The translations under genes and the position numbers were made by a program. From contig CACJRN010000005.1 in NCBI GenBank assembly GCA_902595845.1, positions 1 through 64,000 on the forward strand: a DNA stretch of 64,000 bases. The letters are read 5' to 3'. Shown piece after piece: positions 19,546 through 30,255 of the stretch; position 1 is the first letter of the stretch, and every line of letters starts with the position of its first letter. The notes below the pieces were generated by a model. The model saw nothing but the letters and a program-made list of their open reading frames with translations, made no database searches and had not been told where the DNA came from. Source of the stretch: an uncultured Gammaproteobacteria bacterium (GTDB lineage Bacteria; Pseudomonadota; Gammaproteobacteria; Steroidobacterales; UBA11654).

Positions 19546-21281
19546 GCTTTAACTATTTGCTCATCAGGCACATTCTGTGGAATAAAGTCTTCTTTCGCAC
19601 CAGGAAGACCATACTCATAAGGCCATCTGTACACAACTGGCAATTGTTCGCCCCAGTTTCCATGTCCAGGAGGTGATTCTAAGGCTTGCCATTCAAGCGT
19701 ACATGCACCCCATGGGTTCTTAGAAGCAATCGCCCCTTTCTTTAGGCTTACTATGAAGTTATAAAGAAGGATGAATTGAGCCAGTCCGACAATCAGTGCA
19801 CAGATAGTAATAAATTGGTTCAGATCTGCGACAGATTGAGGAATGAAGTCATACTGCTCATTTGAGTAATATCTTCTTGGAACACCCAAGAATCCGATGT
19901 AGTGCATTGGGAAGTATATTAAATATGTTCCAATGAATGTAATCCAGAAATGAATCTTTCCAAGCGTATCATTCAGCATTCTTCCAGTCACAGATGGATA
20001 CCAGTGATATAACCCACCATATAATGCGAGTACGGGCGATACAGCCATAACCATGTGGAAGTGACCAACAACAAAATAGGTATCTGAAAGTGGAACATCC
20101 ACTGCAACGTTACCCAAGAATAAGCCTGTAAGACCTCCATTCAAAAAAGTCACAAGGAATGCGAGACAATAAAGCATTGGAACAGTCATCTTAATATTTG
20201 CATTCCATAGAGTCAGTACCCAGTTATAGACTTTAATTGCAGTTGGAACGGCGATGATCAGTGTCGTTGTTGCAAAAAAGAACCCTAAGTAAGGATTCAT
20301 GCCTGCAACATACATGTGATGCGCCCAAACAATGAAAGCTATACCGGCAATGGCGATAAGCGCCCAAACCATCATGTTATAGCCAAAGATATTTTTTCTA
20401 GCATGCACACTGATGAGTTCTGAAATAATACCGAATGCAGGAAGCGCGATGATGTAGACCTCTGGATGACCGAAGAACCAAAAAAGATGTTGGAAAAGCA
20501 CTGGGCTACCACCACCATAATCTAGGACTTCACCGCCTTTGAAAATTTCTGGCATAAAAAAACTTGTCTCGAGTACGCGATCAAAAATTAACATAATTGC
20601 ACCTACAAGCAGTGCAGGGAAGGCCAGCAATCCTAAGAATGTAGCCAAGAAAATACACCAGATAATAAGCGGCATTCTCATCAACGTCATCCCTTTGGCA
20701 CGTGATTGAAGAACAGTGGTGATGTAATTAAGGCCACCCATAGTAAAGGCGATAATGAAAACGGCCAGAGATGCAAGCATGAGGATGATTCCCGCGCCAT
20801 CACCTCCAGGCGTTCCTTCAAGAATTGATTGTGGCGGATAAAGTGTCCAGCCAGCTCCAGTCGGCCCGCTTTCAACAAAGAAGCTTGCAACCAGGATAAT
20901 TACTGATAAGAAATACATCCAAAAACTCAGCATATTTACAAATGGAAAAGCCATGTCACGACACCCTAGCATCAGAGGGATCAGATAGTTTCCAAAGCCA
21001 CCCAGAAATAGTGCCGTCAAAAGATAAATAACCATTATCATTCCATGCATGGTGACATCCTGGTAATAGCTGCCAGCATCAATTGATTCAAACAATCCAG
21101 GGAAACCCAGTTGCATTCTCATTAGCAATGAGAGGAACATGCCGGTTAGCCCTATGGCAAGCGCAACACAAACATATTGAAGCGCAATTACCTTATGGTC
21201 TTGGGAGAATACATATGTATCCCACCAACCTTTAGGGTCATACATTTTTTGACCTTCATAAGTAGCTGAATTTTGATCCAT
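19542..21281 (-). CDS. ctaD: Cytochrome c oxidase subunit I
   Basis: FGHPEVYIIALPAFGIISE; VWAHHMYVAGM; GHFHMVMAVSPV; MHGMIMVIYLL. Confidence 0.96.
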   Translation of the reverse strand: MDQNSATYEGQKMYDPKGWWDTYVFSQDHKVIALQYVCVALAIGLTGMFLSLLMRMQLGFPGLFESIDAGSYYQDVTMHGMIMVIYLLTALFLGGFGNYLIPLMLGCRDMAFPFVNMLSFWMYFLSVIILVASFFVESGPTGAGWTLYPPQSILEGTPGGDGAGIILMLASLAVFIIAFTMGGLNYITTVLQSRAKGMTLMRMPLIIWCIFLATFLGLLAFPALLVGAIMLIFDRVLETSFFMPEIFKGGEVLDYGGGSPVLFQHLFWFFGHPEVYIIALPAFGIISELISVHARKNIFGYNMMVWALIAIAGIAFIVWAHHMYVAGMNPYLGFFFATTTLIIAVPTAIKVYNWVLTLWNANIKMTVPMLYCLAFLVTFLNGGLTGLFLGNVAVDVPLSDTYFVVGHFHMVMAVSPVLALYGGLYHWYPSVTGRMLNDTLGKIHFWITFIGTYLIYFPMHYIGFLGVPRRYYSNEQYDFIPQSVADLNQFITICALIVGLAQFILLYNFIVSLKKGAIASKNPWGACTLEWQALESPPGHGNWGEQLPVVYRWPYEYGLPGAKEDFIPQNVPDEQIVKA

Positions 21282-21332
21282 TTTTGAATTACTCCTTAGT
21301 CTATTTTTTTATTCTAATCTTTATTTCGAAAA

Positions 21333-22409
21333 TTATTCGCTCAGGGTTTTAATATAATCAGTGATTGCAGTTAACTCCTCATCAGAGAGCGTTGCATAAG
21401 CCGGCATTACAGGAGCATAACCTTCTGCAATCTGGGACATTGGGTTGACAATCGATGTCTTTATATAATCATCATCAATAACCACCGTTTCTCCTGAAGC
21501 AAGAGCCCTATTGGTACCATAAGTATCTCTCCATGTAGGTCCTATACCATCTGATCCATCGATACTATGACAAGCCACACAGCCCAATGTTTGAACGATT
21601 TGCTCACCATTGGCGCCCTCATTCATTGTTTCAGCAAATGTTGGTTGTTCCGCCAACCATTTATCGAAATCTTCTTGTGTGTCAACAACCACTGTTCCTC
21701 TCATAGCATAGTGTCCTGTGCCACAATATTCAGCACAGGCAACTTCATACGTTCCGAGCACTGTAGGCTCAAACCAAAGGTTTGATTGCTGCCCAGGAAC
21801 GAGGTCCATTTTTGCTCTGAATTGAGGCACATAAAAATCATGAAGTACATCTTTCGATCTGAGCTGAAAAACAATTTTATTGTTTATTGGTAAGTGAACT
21901 TCGCCACCTCTAATAAGGATGTCGTCTTGCCCATAAGGATCATCTGGATCTAGTCCAAACGTATTTTTAGAGCTAAACAATCTTCCGCTTGTGTTTCCAT
22001 AGACCCCATCTTCTCCAGGGAAACGATATGACCAAACCCATTGTTGACCAACGCCTTCAACTTCAAGTGCGTCAGTTGGCAGCTCAACGTAAAGTTTCCA
22101 AGCATACAAACCAGGCGCGAGGAGTGCAATGACTCCAATTGTGGTGATGATTGTTAGTTTAAGCTCAAGAGCCGCATTCTCTGGTTCATACTCAGATTTA
22201 TGTCCTTCACGATATGGAAACTTGACTACACAGTACAAAATAAAAGCTGATATCAATACAAAAGCTATACCAGTGATCACTAGTGAAATTAATATTGTGG
22301 TATCCAAGAAGCCCCAATTAGAAGCAAGTGGTGAGAACCACCAAGGTGATACAAAGTTCCAAAGTACAGTTCCGATTACGATGATCGCAGTAACGATTAC
22401 AAATGCCAT
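21333..22409 (-). CDS. ctaC: Cytochrome c oxidase subunit II fused to C-terminal cytochrome c domain (caa3-type)
   Basis: CuA site CAEYCGTGHYAM; heme-binding LGCVACHSIDGSDGIGPTW; YAPVMPAY. Confidence 0.94.
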   Translation of the reverse strand: MAFVIVTAIIVIGTVLWNFVSPWWFSPLASNWGFLDTTILISLVITGIAFVLISAFILYCVVKFPYREGHKSEYEPENAALELKLTIITTIGVIALLAPGLYAWKLYVELPTDALEVEGVGQQWVWSYRFPGEDGVYGNTSGRLFSSKNTFGLDPDDPYGQDDILIRGGEVHLPINNKIVFQLRSKDVLHDFYVPQFRAKMDLVPGQQSNLWFEPTVLGTYEVACAEYCGTGHYAMRGTVVVDTQEDFDKWLAEQPTFAETMNEGANGEQIVQTLGCVACHSIDGSDGIGPTWRDTYGTNRALASGETVVIDDDYIKTSIVNPMSQIAEGYAPVMPAYATLSDEELTAITDYIKTLSE

Positions 22410-22540
22410 AATGATCCTATTTAATTAAAAACTCAGTCTTAGCACGGTGCATTATCCTCAAAAAATCGCGAGAATACAATGGTATAAACCAGAAATAAAT
22501 GGAGAAAAATATTTTTAATTTGAGCCCTTTTTTTTCTTTG

Positions 22541-23389
22541 TCATGAGAGGCTTAGAAAAATACCAAAAAAGTGAAAAAAACCAACGTACCAACTCTCATT
22601 AAATGCCCTAAAGCAATCTTTTTTCTTTCTAGCAGAGATCAACAGTTGCTGCCTATAGAAAAGCAAAAGAACAACGATTAACATCAGGAAATATATCAAG
22701 CTCATTTCCAAGATTATGCCGAGATAAGCCCATACCACTAGAACAATAATTTGCGATAGAGACGTCACAAAAGAGACTTTGTCTCCAAAGAGTATTGCAG
22801 TTGAAAAGACACCTGTTTTTAGATCATCATCGATGTCTACCAAGGCATAAAAAGTATCATAAACAATTATCCAAATTAACACGCCAACCCAGAGAAAAAA
22901 CATAGAGAAGTTAAATTCGGTGCCACAAGCGACATAGGCCATTGGAATCGACCAACTGAATGTCAATCCCAGTATCACCTGAGGTGATTTGATAAAGCGC
23001 TTACAAAAAGGATAAATGATCGTTAATACCAATCCACCTAAAGACCATGCCACCACTATGAATCCAAGACTGATTGCAAGACAAAGCGCTATTGAAAGAA
23101 GAAACAGAAGAAATACCAAAGCCTCTTTCTTTGAGAGCTCTCCAGTTGCCAGAGGCCTTCTTCTTGTTCTTTCCACATGTTTATCAATTTCAGTATCAGC
23201 CAGGTCATTGATCACACAGCCAGCCGACCTCATAACAACAACTCCAATAATAAAAATCATCAAAATATTGGCATCTGGAAAACCATTGGAGGCCAACCAA
23301 AGAGCAGACATTGTTGGCCACAGGAGCAAAAGTATGCCAATCGGCTTATCGAACCGTGCCAACCTAAGTAGGCTATTGATTTTATTCAT
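22541..23389 (-). CDS. ubiA: 4-hydroxybenzoate polyprenyltransferase
   Basis: RFDKPIGILLLLWPTMSALWLA; NDLADTEIDKHVERTRRRPLATG; YDTFYALVDIDDDLKTGVFSTAI. Confidence 0.95.
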   Translation of the reverse strand: MNKINSLLRLARFDKPIGILLLLWPTMSALWLASNGFPDANILMIFIIGVVVMRSAGCVINDLADTEIDKHVERTRRRPLATGELSKKEALVFLLFLLSIALCLAISLGFIVVAWSLGGLVLTIIYPFCKRFIKSPQVILGLTFSWSIPMAYVACGTEFNFSMFFLWVGVLIWIIVYDTFYALVDIDDDLKTGVFSTAILFGDKVSFVTSLSQIIVLVVWAYLGIILEMSLIYFLMLIVVLLLFYRQQLLISARKKKDCFRAFNESWYVGFFHFFGIFLSLS

Positions 23390-23394
23390 TTAGA

Positions 23395-23910
23395 TCAGAT
23401 TTCATTAAGACTGGATGGAAACGCCTCGACGAGATGAATGAACTCGGAATTGAATTCAAAAGAAGACCTTCTACAGAGAATCCTACTGTCGCCTACGTTG
23501 ACTTTAGAGAATAACAGGCCAGCTCTTTTAATGTCTTTTATTAGAGAGAGTTTTCCGCCCAGTGGGTTGTTTCCAAGATCTTTAAGCCACGGGTTTTTCT
23601 CAAGAGTAGAATTTGGGGCAAATGTCTGTGCAAATATCGATACGTTTTTTACAACCGATATCTTAATTTCACGCCTCAGGCCCACAGCATTTTCTTTGAT
23701 ATCTCTTAACATAGGTGGAATTTCACCAAATGATTCATCTGTTACCTTAAGGGTGTGTTGAGGAAATTCATTTCGCAGTTTGTCCGTCATCCATGCGGTA
23801 TAGGACAGCCAGTTTTTACAGATTGGATCATCAGGGTTGGCGATATCTTTGATGTCTTTAAACCAGTTGATATTCTTTGCAGCTGTTTCTATGTCTCTAA
23901 ATGAATTCAT
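23395..23910 (-). CDS. ubiC: Chorismate lyase-like protein
   Basis: VGLRREIKI; NPLGGKLSLIKDIKRAGLLFS; adjacent to ubiA. Confidence 0.8.
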   Translation of the reverse strand: MNSFRDIETAAKNINWFKDIKDIANPDDPICKNWLSYTAWMTDKLRNEFPQHTLKVTDESFGEIPPMLRDIKENAVGLRREIKISVVKNVSIFAQTFAPNSTLEKNPWLKDLGNNPLGGKLSLIKDIKRAGLLFSKVNVGDSRILCRRSSFEFNSEFIHLVEAFPSSLNEI

Positions 23911-23950
23911 TGTTTGTGAACTTTATCAAAATGAAATCAAAAGTTCCCAA

Positions 23951-26011
23951 TTAAACATTTCGATAATTGATCTGATTTCCTATCCATCTCTTTACCAGCT
24001 TTTCAGATTCCTCGGGAAAATCATTTTCAAATTGGTCACAAACTTTATTGATCTTTGGGATCAGGTAAGCGTCTCTCGAGATATCAGCAATTTTTAGGCC
24101 AACGACTCCTTTTTGCCTTATGCCTAATATTTCACCAGGACCTCTTAGCTCAAGATCTTTTTCTGATATGTAAAAACCATCCCTTGAAGACCGAATGACT
24201 TCCAGTCTGTCTTTGGCTGTATCTCCCAATGGGTTTTTATAAAGCATTATGCAGAAGCTTTTGTGTTCTCCTCTGCCAATTCTTCCTCTCAATTGATGCA
24301 GTTGAGAGAGGCCAAGCCTCTCCGTGTTTTCAATGACCATCATTGAAGCATTGGGCACATCAACACCCACCTCAATGACTGTTGTTGCAACCAAGAGGTC
24401 AAGCTTGTGCTCTTTGAAATCGCTCATGGCTTTATTTTTTTTATCCGCAGACAATTTTCCATGGACCAGCCCAATTCGATGGTTCGGAAGATCATGGCTA
24501 AGTTTTTTAAAGGTGGCTTCAGCTGACTCTCGATTGTGATCCTCTGATTCCTCGATCAAGGGACAAACCCAATACACTTGACGACCCTTTTCAATTTCTC
24601 GCTGAGCTTTTTCAACCACCTCTTTTCTTTTGTCTTCTGACGTGCATAGGGTTGATATTTCCCCTCTTCCGCTTGGAAGCTCAGAGATGATTGAATTATC
24701 AAGATCTCCATATGCCGTCATTGCGAGGGTTCTAGGAATTGGTGTTGCAGTCATGATGAGTTGATGCGGAACGATACCATTGTTTTTTGCTTTGTTGATC
24801 AGACTGAATCTTTGCTCGACCCCAAACCGATGCTGCTCATCTACAACCACCAAAGACAGGTTTTTATATTCAATTGACTCTTGAAAAAGAGCATGCGTTC
24901 CAATGATGATCTGGCAATCGCCACTTGCTATTCTCTCAGTCAACGCTCTTTTTTCTGGAGCTTTAAGCTTACTTTTAAGCAATCCTGTTTTTATTCCAAG
25001 AGGCTCAAACCATTGGTCCAGATTTTGTTTATGTTGTTCTGCTAATAGCTCTGTTGGCGCCATGAGAACCGATTGAAAGCCACTGTCAAAGGCAATGGAC
25101 ATTGCCATGGCTGCAACAACTGTCTTGCCTGAGCCGACATCTCCCTGCAGCAGTCTCATCATTGGCTGTGCAAGCGATAAATCAGAGCAAATCTCTCCCT
25201 CAACTTTTTTTTGGCTTTCAGTTAACTCAAATGGAAGATTGGAAATCAACTGTTGTTTTATAGCTGTTTTATTAAGCGCTATTGCAGACTGATTTTTAGA
25301 GGCCCTTTTTATTTGTCTCATACCAATTTGATTTGCGATTAGCTCCTCAGTAACCAGCCTCTTTTTTGCTGGCGAAAGCGTTTCTAGATCGAGTGATTCT
25401 TTTTTAGGCTGATGAGTTTCTTTTAACGCTTGCTTTAATGAGCCCAGACCAAGTTCAGAAGTAATTTTTTTTGGCAAAAGATCTTGAATATTGTCCAATC
25501 TATTGTTGAGGGCCTGGGATATCAGCGATCTTAATTTTCCTTGAGCCAGTCCTTGTGTAGTTGGATAAACTGGCGTTAGAGTATTTGGCAGATGATTTTT
25601 CTTACTCGGATCAAGTATTTCATAATTGGGATGAATCATTTCAATGCCCGAAGTTGCTTTCCTTGTTTTTCCAAAGCACCTTATGGTTAAGCCTTTTTTT
25701 AAGGCATCTTTTTGGTATTTATTGAAAGTAAAAAAACGCAGGGTCATGATTCCGGTCCCATCGGAAATCTGAACCATCAACATTCTTCTTCCTCTGAATA
25801 CCATGCTGGAGAGAAGTATTTCTCCTTCAACTTGAGCCTCGATATCTGCTTCCAGAGCACCAATTTTTTTTATGGAGGTTCTGTCTTCGTAACGGGAGGG
25901 AAGATGGAAGAGAAGATCTGTTTGTATAAAAATATCTAAATTATTGAGCTTGTCTTCCACGGAAGGGCCAACGCCCTTAAGTGATCTTAAATCATCTTTC
26001 GCTATTTTCAT
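23951..26011 (-). CDS. recG: ATP-dependent DNA helicase RecG
   Basis: LKGVGPSVEDKL; LLQGDVGSGKTVVAAMAM; VVDEQHRFGVEQR; MTATPIPRTLAMTAYGDLD; QLRGRIGRG. Confidence 0.97.
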   Translation of the reverse strand: MKIAKDDLRSLKGVGPSVEDKLNNLDIFIQTDLLFHLPSRYEDRTSIKKIGALEADIEAQVEGEILLSSMVFRGRRMLMVQISDGTGIMTLRFFTFNKYQKDALKKGLTIRCFGKTRKATSGIEMIHPNYEILDPSKKNHLPNTLTPVYPTTQGLAQGKLRSLISQALNNRLDNIQDLLPKKITSELGLGSLKQALKETHQPKKESLDLETLSPAKKRLVTEELIANQIGMRQIKRASKNQSAIALNKTAIKQQLISNLPFELTESQKKVEGEICSDLSLAQPMMRLLQGDVGSGKTVVAAMAMSIAFDSGFQSVLMAPTELLAEQHKQNLDQWFEPLGIKTGLLKSKLKAPEKRALTERIASGDCQIIIGTHALFQESIEYKNLSLVVVDEQHRFGVEQRFSLINKAKNNGIVPHQLIMTATPIPRTLAMTAYGDLDNSIISELPSGRGEISTLCTSEDKRKEVVEKAQREIEKGRQVYWVCPLIEESEDHNRESAEATFKKLSHDLPNHRIGLVHGKLSADKKNKAMSDFKEHKLDLLVATTVIEVGVDVPNASMMVIENTERLGLSQLHQLRGRIGRGEHKSFCIMLYKNPLGDTAKDRLEVIRSSRDGFYISEKDLELRGPGEILGIRQKGVVGLKIADISRDAYLIPKINKVCDQFENDFPEESEKLVKRWIGNQINYRNV

Positions 26012-26393
26012 TAAGGCCTGCTATGACTTCAATCTCAACATCTACATTTTTTGGAAGCGCTGCAGCCTGAATAAGAGATCTTGCTGGATATGGTTCCTCA
26101 AGCAACTCTATCATTTTTGAATTCACTGCATCGAAATCCCCTATATCTTTCAGGAATACTGTCAGTTTTATTATATTTTGAAAGCTGCAATTTTGTGTTT
26201 CAAGAAGATGACCTATATTTTCAAAAATTAATTCAACCTGCTCTTGTATGGTCCCATGATTCAACTCTCCATTTTTATCAAGAGGAATTTGTCCAGACAA
26301 GAATATATGCCCATTAGAAACAACCCCTTGAGAATATGGCCCTATTGCTTCAGGCGCCTTAGAAGTGCTAATGATTTTTTTTTCAAGCGTCAA
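25992..26393 (-). CDS. ridA: RidA family reactive intermediate/imine deaminase
   Basis: ISTSKAPEAIGPYSQGV; FLSGQIPLDKNGEL; PARSLIQAAALPKNVDVEIEVIA. Confidence 0.95.
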   Translation of the reverse strand: MTLEKKIISTSKAPEAIGPYSQGVVSNGHIFLSGQIPLDKNGELNHGTIQEQVELIFENIGHLLETQNCSFQNIIKLTVFLKDIGDFDAVNSKMIELLEEPYPARSLIQAAALPKNVDVEIEVIAGLNENSER

Positions 26394-28543
26394 TGTAATC
26401 CTCTTGATACCTTATCAACAATACCCACTGAACGAACATCTCTGATCACATCCGCCAGCTCAATCCTATCTGCAACCTGAAACTGAAATGAGAAGTCGAT
26501 TGTATCGTCCTCATGTTCTTTAATTACAGTCACCTGCTCAATGTTACACCCTCTCTCTGCAAGTTTTCCAGCAATAGCAGCAAGCGCTCCTGGCTTATGT
26601 TTAGCATTGATCAATAACTCAGAAGGCAGTGTTTGTTTTATGGTTTTGCTCCACTCAGCCCCTATCCATCTACCTCGATCTTTTTGGAAAGAATTGACAT
26701 GTTTACACTTTCTTCTGTGAATAACAAAACCTCTTACTTTGCTCAAGTGTCCAATGATCGTATCACCTGGAACAGGCATGCAACATTTAGCAAACTCTAT
26801 AGAAACACCTTCAGTGCCTTTGATTAGAATGGGAGCACGAGAATTGGTCTCAACTATTATTTCATCTTCTCCCAACATCATTTGAGCCATTAGTAAAGGA
26901 TTTTTGTCTCCAACCCCTATGGATTGGTATAACTCATTCATATTTTCAAAATTCAGAAGCTCTAACAGCTTATTGATTTGTTTATTTTTTATGTTCCTCT
27001 GTTTTTTTCCAAGCGTGTCTAAAGCATTATTGAAAAGCCTTTTTCCAAGCACTATCGTTTGCTCCAAGTTTAGATCTTTAAGATATGATCTGAGATTATG
27101 TCTTGCCTTCGCAGTGGTGACGAATGATAGCCAGCTTGGGTCTGGGTTTGCATATCTAGAAGTTATGATTTCAACAGTTTGACCACTCTCAACCTCTGTT
27201 CTCAGTGGAACTTGAACTCTGTTAATTTTTGCTCCAATACAACTGCTTCCAACATCAGTATGCACCGCATATGCAAAATCAACACAAGTGGATTTAGAGG
27301 GAAGCCTGAAAATATCTCCTTTTGGACTGAATACATAGACTTTATCAGGATAGAGGTCTACTTTTACACTTTCTAGAAATTCTTCAGCATGGCTTGAGCC
27401 TTGGATCTCCTGAATTGTTGCAAGCCATTCCCTGGCTTTATTTTGTGCTGTTGTGTCCGAAGGATTCGCAGCTTTATACTTCCAGTGCGCCGCAATTCCA
27501 TTTTCTGCAACTCTATCCATTTCCAATGTTCTGATTTGTATTTCAATCGGTGTACCATTTGGCCCCAATAGACTTGTATGAATAGACTGATAGCCGTTCA
27601 CTCTAGGAATGGCAATATAATCCTTAAATTTACCCATTATGGGTTTATAGAGTTCATGAACCAAGCCTAAGACTTGATAACACTCACTAGGCTCATCGAC
27701 TATAATTCTGAAGCCATAAACATCAATGATTTGTTCCAAGGGCAATCGCCTACTTCGCATTTTTTCATAAACACTGAAAAGCTCTTTTTCTCTGCTGATA
27801 ATTTTGAACTGAATGCTTTCCTCATTAAGCCGTTTTGATATTCTTTGGCTGATTTGCTTCAGAATCTTCTTTTGATTGCCAAGTTTCTTCTTCAAGGAAG
27901 AAGAAATGATCTTATGCCTATAAGGATAGCCATATTTAAAGCCTTCTTTTTCTAACTCTCTTCTTATGTTGTAAATGCCTAAACGGTTAGCAATTGGTGC
28001 AAATATTTCCAGCGTTTCTTTGGCTTTTTTCATCTGTTTACGAGGCTCAAGGGCATAAATTGTTCTCATGTTATGAAGCCTGTCGGAAAGTTTGATAATG
28101 ATCACCCTTATGTCTTGAACCATCGCCAACATCATTTTCCTAAAGCTTTCAGCTTGATTTTCTTTGATGCCCTCATCCTCAAGACGGTCAAGCTTGCTTA
28201 CGCCATCAACCAGGGTAAAAATTTCCTCACCAAATTCTTCTCTTAATAAGCTCTCATCAATCTCTGTATCCTCAAGAACATCATGAAGCAATCCAGCTGA
28301 AATGGCAGCAGCATCAAGATGAAGACTGCCTAAAATACTTGCAACGGCTACAGGGTGAATAATATATGGCTCTCCGGTTTTTCTTGATTGGTGTTCATGA
28401 GCAATGCTTGAATATGAATAGGCTTTGGAGACTATTTTAATGTCTGGCTCATCGAGATAGTCAAGTTCGGAAATGAGCTGTTTCAAAAGCTTAGGCGGCT
28501 TTTTTTGCAACATTTCATCAGCAGATTTTTTCAATGCTTCCAT
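26390..28543 (-). CDS. spoT: Bifunctional (p)ppGpp synthetase/hydrolase SpoT
   Basis: HD hydrolase motif HDVLEDT retained; RVNGYQSIHTSLLGP synthetase; TGS and ACT domains. Confidence 0.96.
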   Translation of the reverse strand: MEALKKSADEMLQKKPPKLLKQLISELDYLDEPDIKIVSKAYSYSSIAHEHQSRKTGEPYIIHPVAVASILGSLHLDAAAISAGLLHDVLEDTEIDESLLREEFGEEIFTLVDGVSKLDRLEDEGIKENQAESFRKMMLAMVQDIRVIIIKLSDRLHNMRTIYALEPRKQMKKAKETLEIFAPIANRLGIYNIRRELEKEGFKYGYPYRHKIISSSLKKKLGNQKKILKQISQRISKRLNEESIQFKIISREKELFSVYEKMRSRRLPLEQIIDVYGFRIIVDEPSECYQVLGLVHELYKPIMGKFKDYIAIPRVNGYQSIHTSLLGPNGTPIEIQIRTLEMDRVAENGIAAHWKYKAANPSDTTAQNKAREWLATIQEIQGSSHAEEFLESVKVDLYPDKVYVFSPKGDIFRLPSKSTCVDFAYAVHTDVGSSCIGAKINRVQVPLRTEVESGQTVEIITSRYANPDPSWLSFVTTAKARHNLRSYLKDLNLEQTIVLGKRLFNNALDTLGKKQRNIKNKQINKLLELLNFENMNELYQSIGVGDKNPLLMAQMMLGEDEIIVETNSRAPILIKGTEGVSIEFAKCCMPVPGDTIIGHLSKVRGFVIHRRKCKHVNSFQKDRGRWIGAEWSKTIKQTLPSELLINAKHKPGALAAIAGKLAERGCNIEQVTVIKEHEDDTIDFSFQFQVADRIELADVIRDVRSVGIVDKVSRGLH

Positions 28544-28639
28544 ATCAATAATATAAACCAAGAAAAAAGAAATTTTTTAGAAGAATTTAGGTTTACGGCT
28601 AATTATTTAAAGCCTTGATTAAATTGATGGAAATAGTCT

Positions 28640-28912
28640 TTAGAGCTGATTATCTTCTTCGGCTTCTGATTTGGCCAACTCTTCAGCCAGCTCTTTCTCA
28701 ATATCGCTTTCAGTTTTGTGAAATTCAGGATTATCAAGATGACCTTCAGCAATCTCTCGGAGCGCAAGCACTGTTGGCTTATCATTTGCTTCATCCTCAA
28801 GAAGGGTTTCAGCACCATTAGCAATTCTTCTGGCTCTTTGGGAAGCCAATTTGATAAGACTGAAAACTCCTTCAGTTTTCTCAATGCAATCTTCTACAGT
28901 TACTCTAGCCAT
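28640..28912 (-). CDS. rpoZ: RNA polymerase omega subunit
   Basis: MARVTVEDCIEKTEGVFSLIKLASQRARRIANG; between gmk and spoT. Confidence 0.95.
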   Translation of the reverse strand: MARVTVEDCIEKTEGVFSLIKLASQRARRIANGAETLLEDEANDKPTVLALREIAEGHLDNPEFHKTESDIEKELAEELAKSEAEEDNQL

Positions 28913-28963
28913 ATTAATCTCTATTTAGATGAGTGCGATAGGTTACTGAAACCAAAGGATAAG

Positions 28964-29587
28964 TCAATTTGTTTCAAAGAAACTTTTAAGAGATTCAGCA
29001 ACTTTTTTTGATTGATTTATTTTATTGGCCTTACCTTCAATACAGAGACCAATCTCTGTAACAACCTTCTCAAGCTGATCATTGACCAAAACATGATCAA
29101 ACTTATTTGACTGTTCCAGGTCTAAAACCGCTTGATTGAAACGATATGCTATTTCTTGATCAGAGTCAGTGCCTCTATTTTTTAATCTGGCCAGCAAAAC
29201 TTCCTTTGATGGCGGTATCAGAAAAATCATCACGCATGAAGGCATGCTGCTTTTGATTTGTAGCGCGCCTTGCCAATCGATTTCTAAGATTACATTTACC
29301 CCTTCTTTTAGGTTTTCCGAAACGCTTTTTTTCTCTGTGCCATAAAAATTTCCAAAGACAGTTGCGTGCTCCAAAAAATCATCATTTTGAATCATGTTTG
29401 TAAAGGTTTTTTCGCTTACAAAGAAATAATCAAGGCCTTCTTTTTCATTTTCACGCTTTTTTCTGGTTGTGAATGAAACCGATGCCTCCAAGTTGGTGCT
29501 TTGTTGCAGTAGTTTTTTTACGACTGTTGTTTTTCCAGTTCCAGATGGGGCGGATATTACAATTAATTTTCCAGTTATTTCTTTCAA
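28964..29587 (-). CDS. gmk: Guanylate kinase
   Basis: LIVISAPSGTGKTTVVKKLL; VSFTTRKKRENEKEGLDYFFVS; ILEIDWQGALQIK. Confidence 0.96.
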   Translation of the reverse strand: MKEITGKLIVISAPSGTGKTTVVKKLLQQSTNLEASVSFTTRKKRENEKEGLDYFFVSEKTFTNMIQNDDFLEHATVFGNFYGTEKKSVSENLKEGVNVILEIDWQGALQIKSSMPSCVMIFLIPPSKEVLLARLKNRGTDSDQEIAYRFNQAVLDLEQSNKFDHVLVNDQLEKVVTEIGLCIEGKANKINQSKKVAESLKSFFETN

Positions 29588-29649
29588 GATGAGATTAAAA
29601 GGTAAAATATTTTAAATAATTAACTTCATTCTACTAGGTGCAAAAAACC

Positions 29650-30255
29650 ATGAAAAGAAAGATTGTTATAGCCACGATGAATGATCATAAAGCTTCAGAG
29701 ATCAGATCCCTTATAGGAGATCGTTATGATGTAATGACGCAGAGTTCATTCTCTATACCTTCTGTTCACGAGACAGGAAAAACATTCGAAGAAAATGCGC
29801 TGATAAAAGCCGGTGAGGTTTCACAAAAAACCGGTCTATTGACGCTTGCTGACGATTCTGGTTTAGAGGTTGATTTGCTTCAAGGCAATCCTGGTGTCTA
29901 TTCAGCAAGGTATGCTGGTCCAAATGCAACTGATGCTGAAAACAACAAAAAGCTCTTGGCAGAATTAGAGGAATTTAAGGATGAAAAAATCTCTGCCAGG
30001 TTTCAATCGGTTATAGTCCTCATAGACCCAGTGGATAATTCGAAAAATATCTTTCATGGCAGCTGGGAAGGTCGAATCACACTCAAGCCAAGAGGCAAAA
30101 ATGGGTTTGGATACGACCCGCTTTTTTATATAGAGGATCTTGAGTCTACAGCAGGTGAACTTAACCAGGCCGAAAAAAACAAACTCAGCCACAGGGCAAT
30201 TGCAATGAGGAAAGTTACTGATTATTTGAAAAAAAAGTCATTAGATACAGAATAA
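29650..30255 (+). CDS. rdgB: dITP/XTP pyrophosphatase (RdgB/HAM1 family)
   Basis: KIVIATMNDHKASEIR; TLADDSGLEVDLLQGNPGVYSARYAG; GKNGFGYDPLFY; ATG at 29650 or GTG at 29638. Confidence 0.95.
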   Translation: MKRKIVIATMNDHKASEIRSLIGDRYDVMTQSSFSIPSVHETGKTFEENALIKAGEVSQKTGLLTLADDSGLEVDLLQGNPGVYSARYAGPNATDAENNKKLLAELEEFKDEKISARFQSVIVLIDPVDNSKNIFHGSWEGRITLKPRGKNGFGYDPLFYIEDLESTAGELNQAEKNKLSHRAIAMRKVTDYLKKKSLDTE

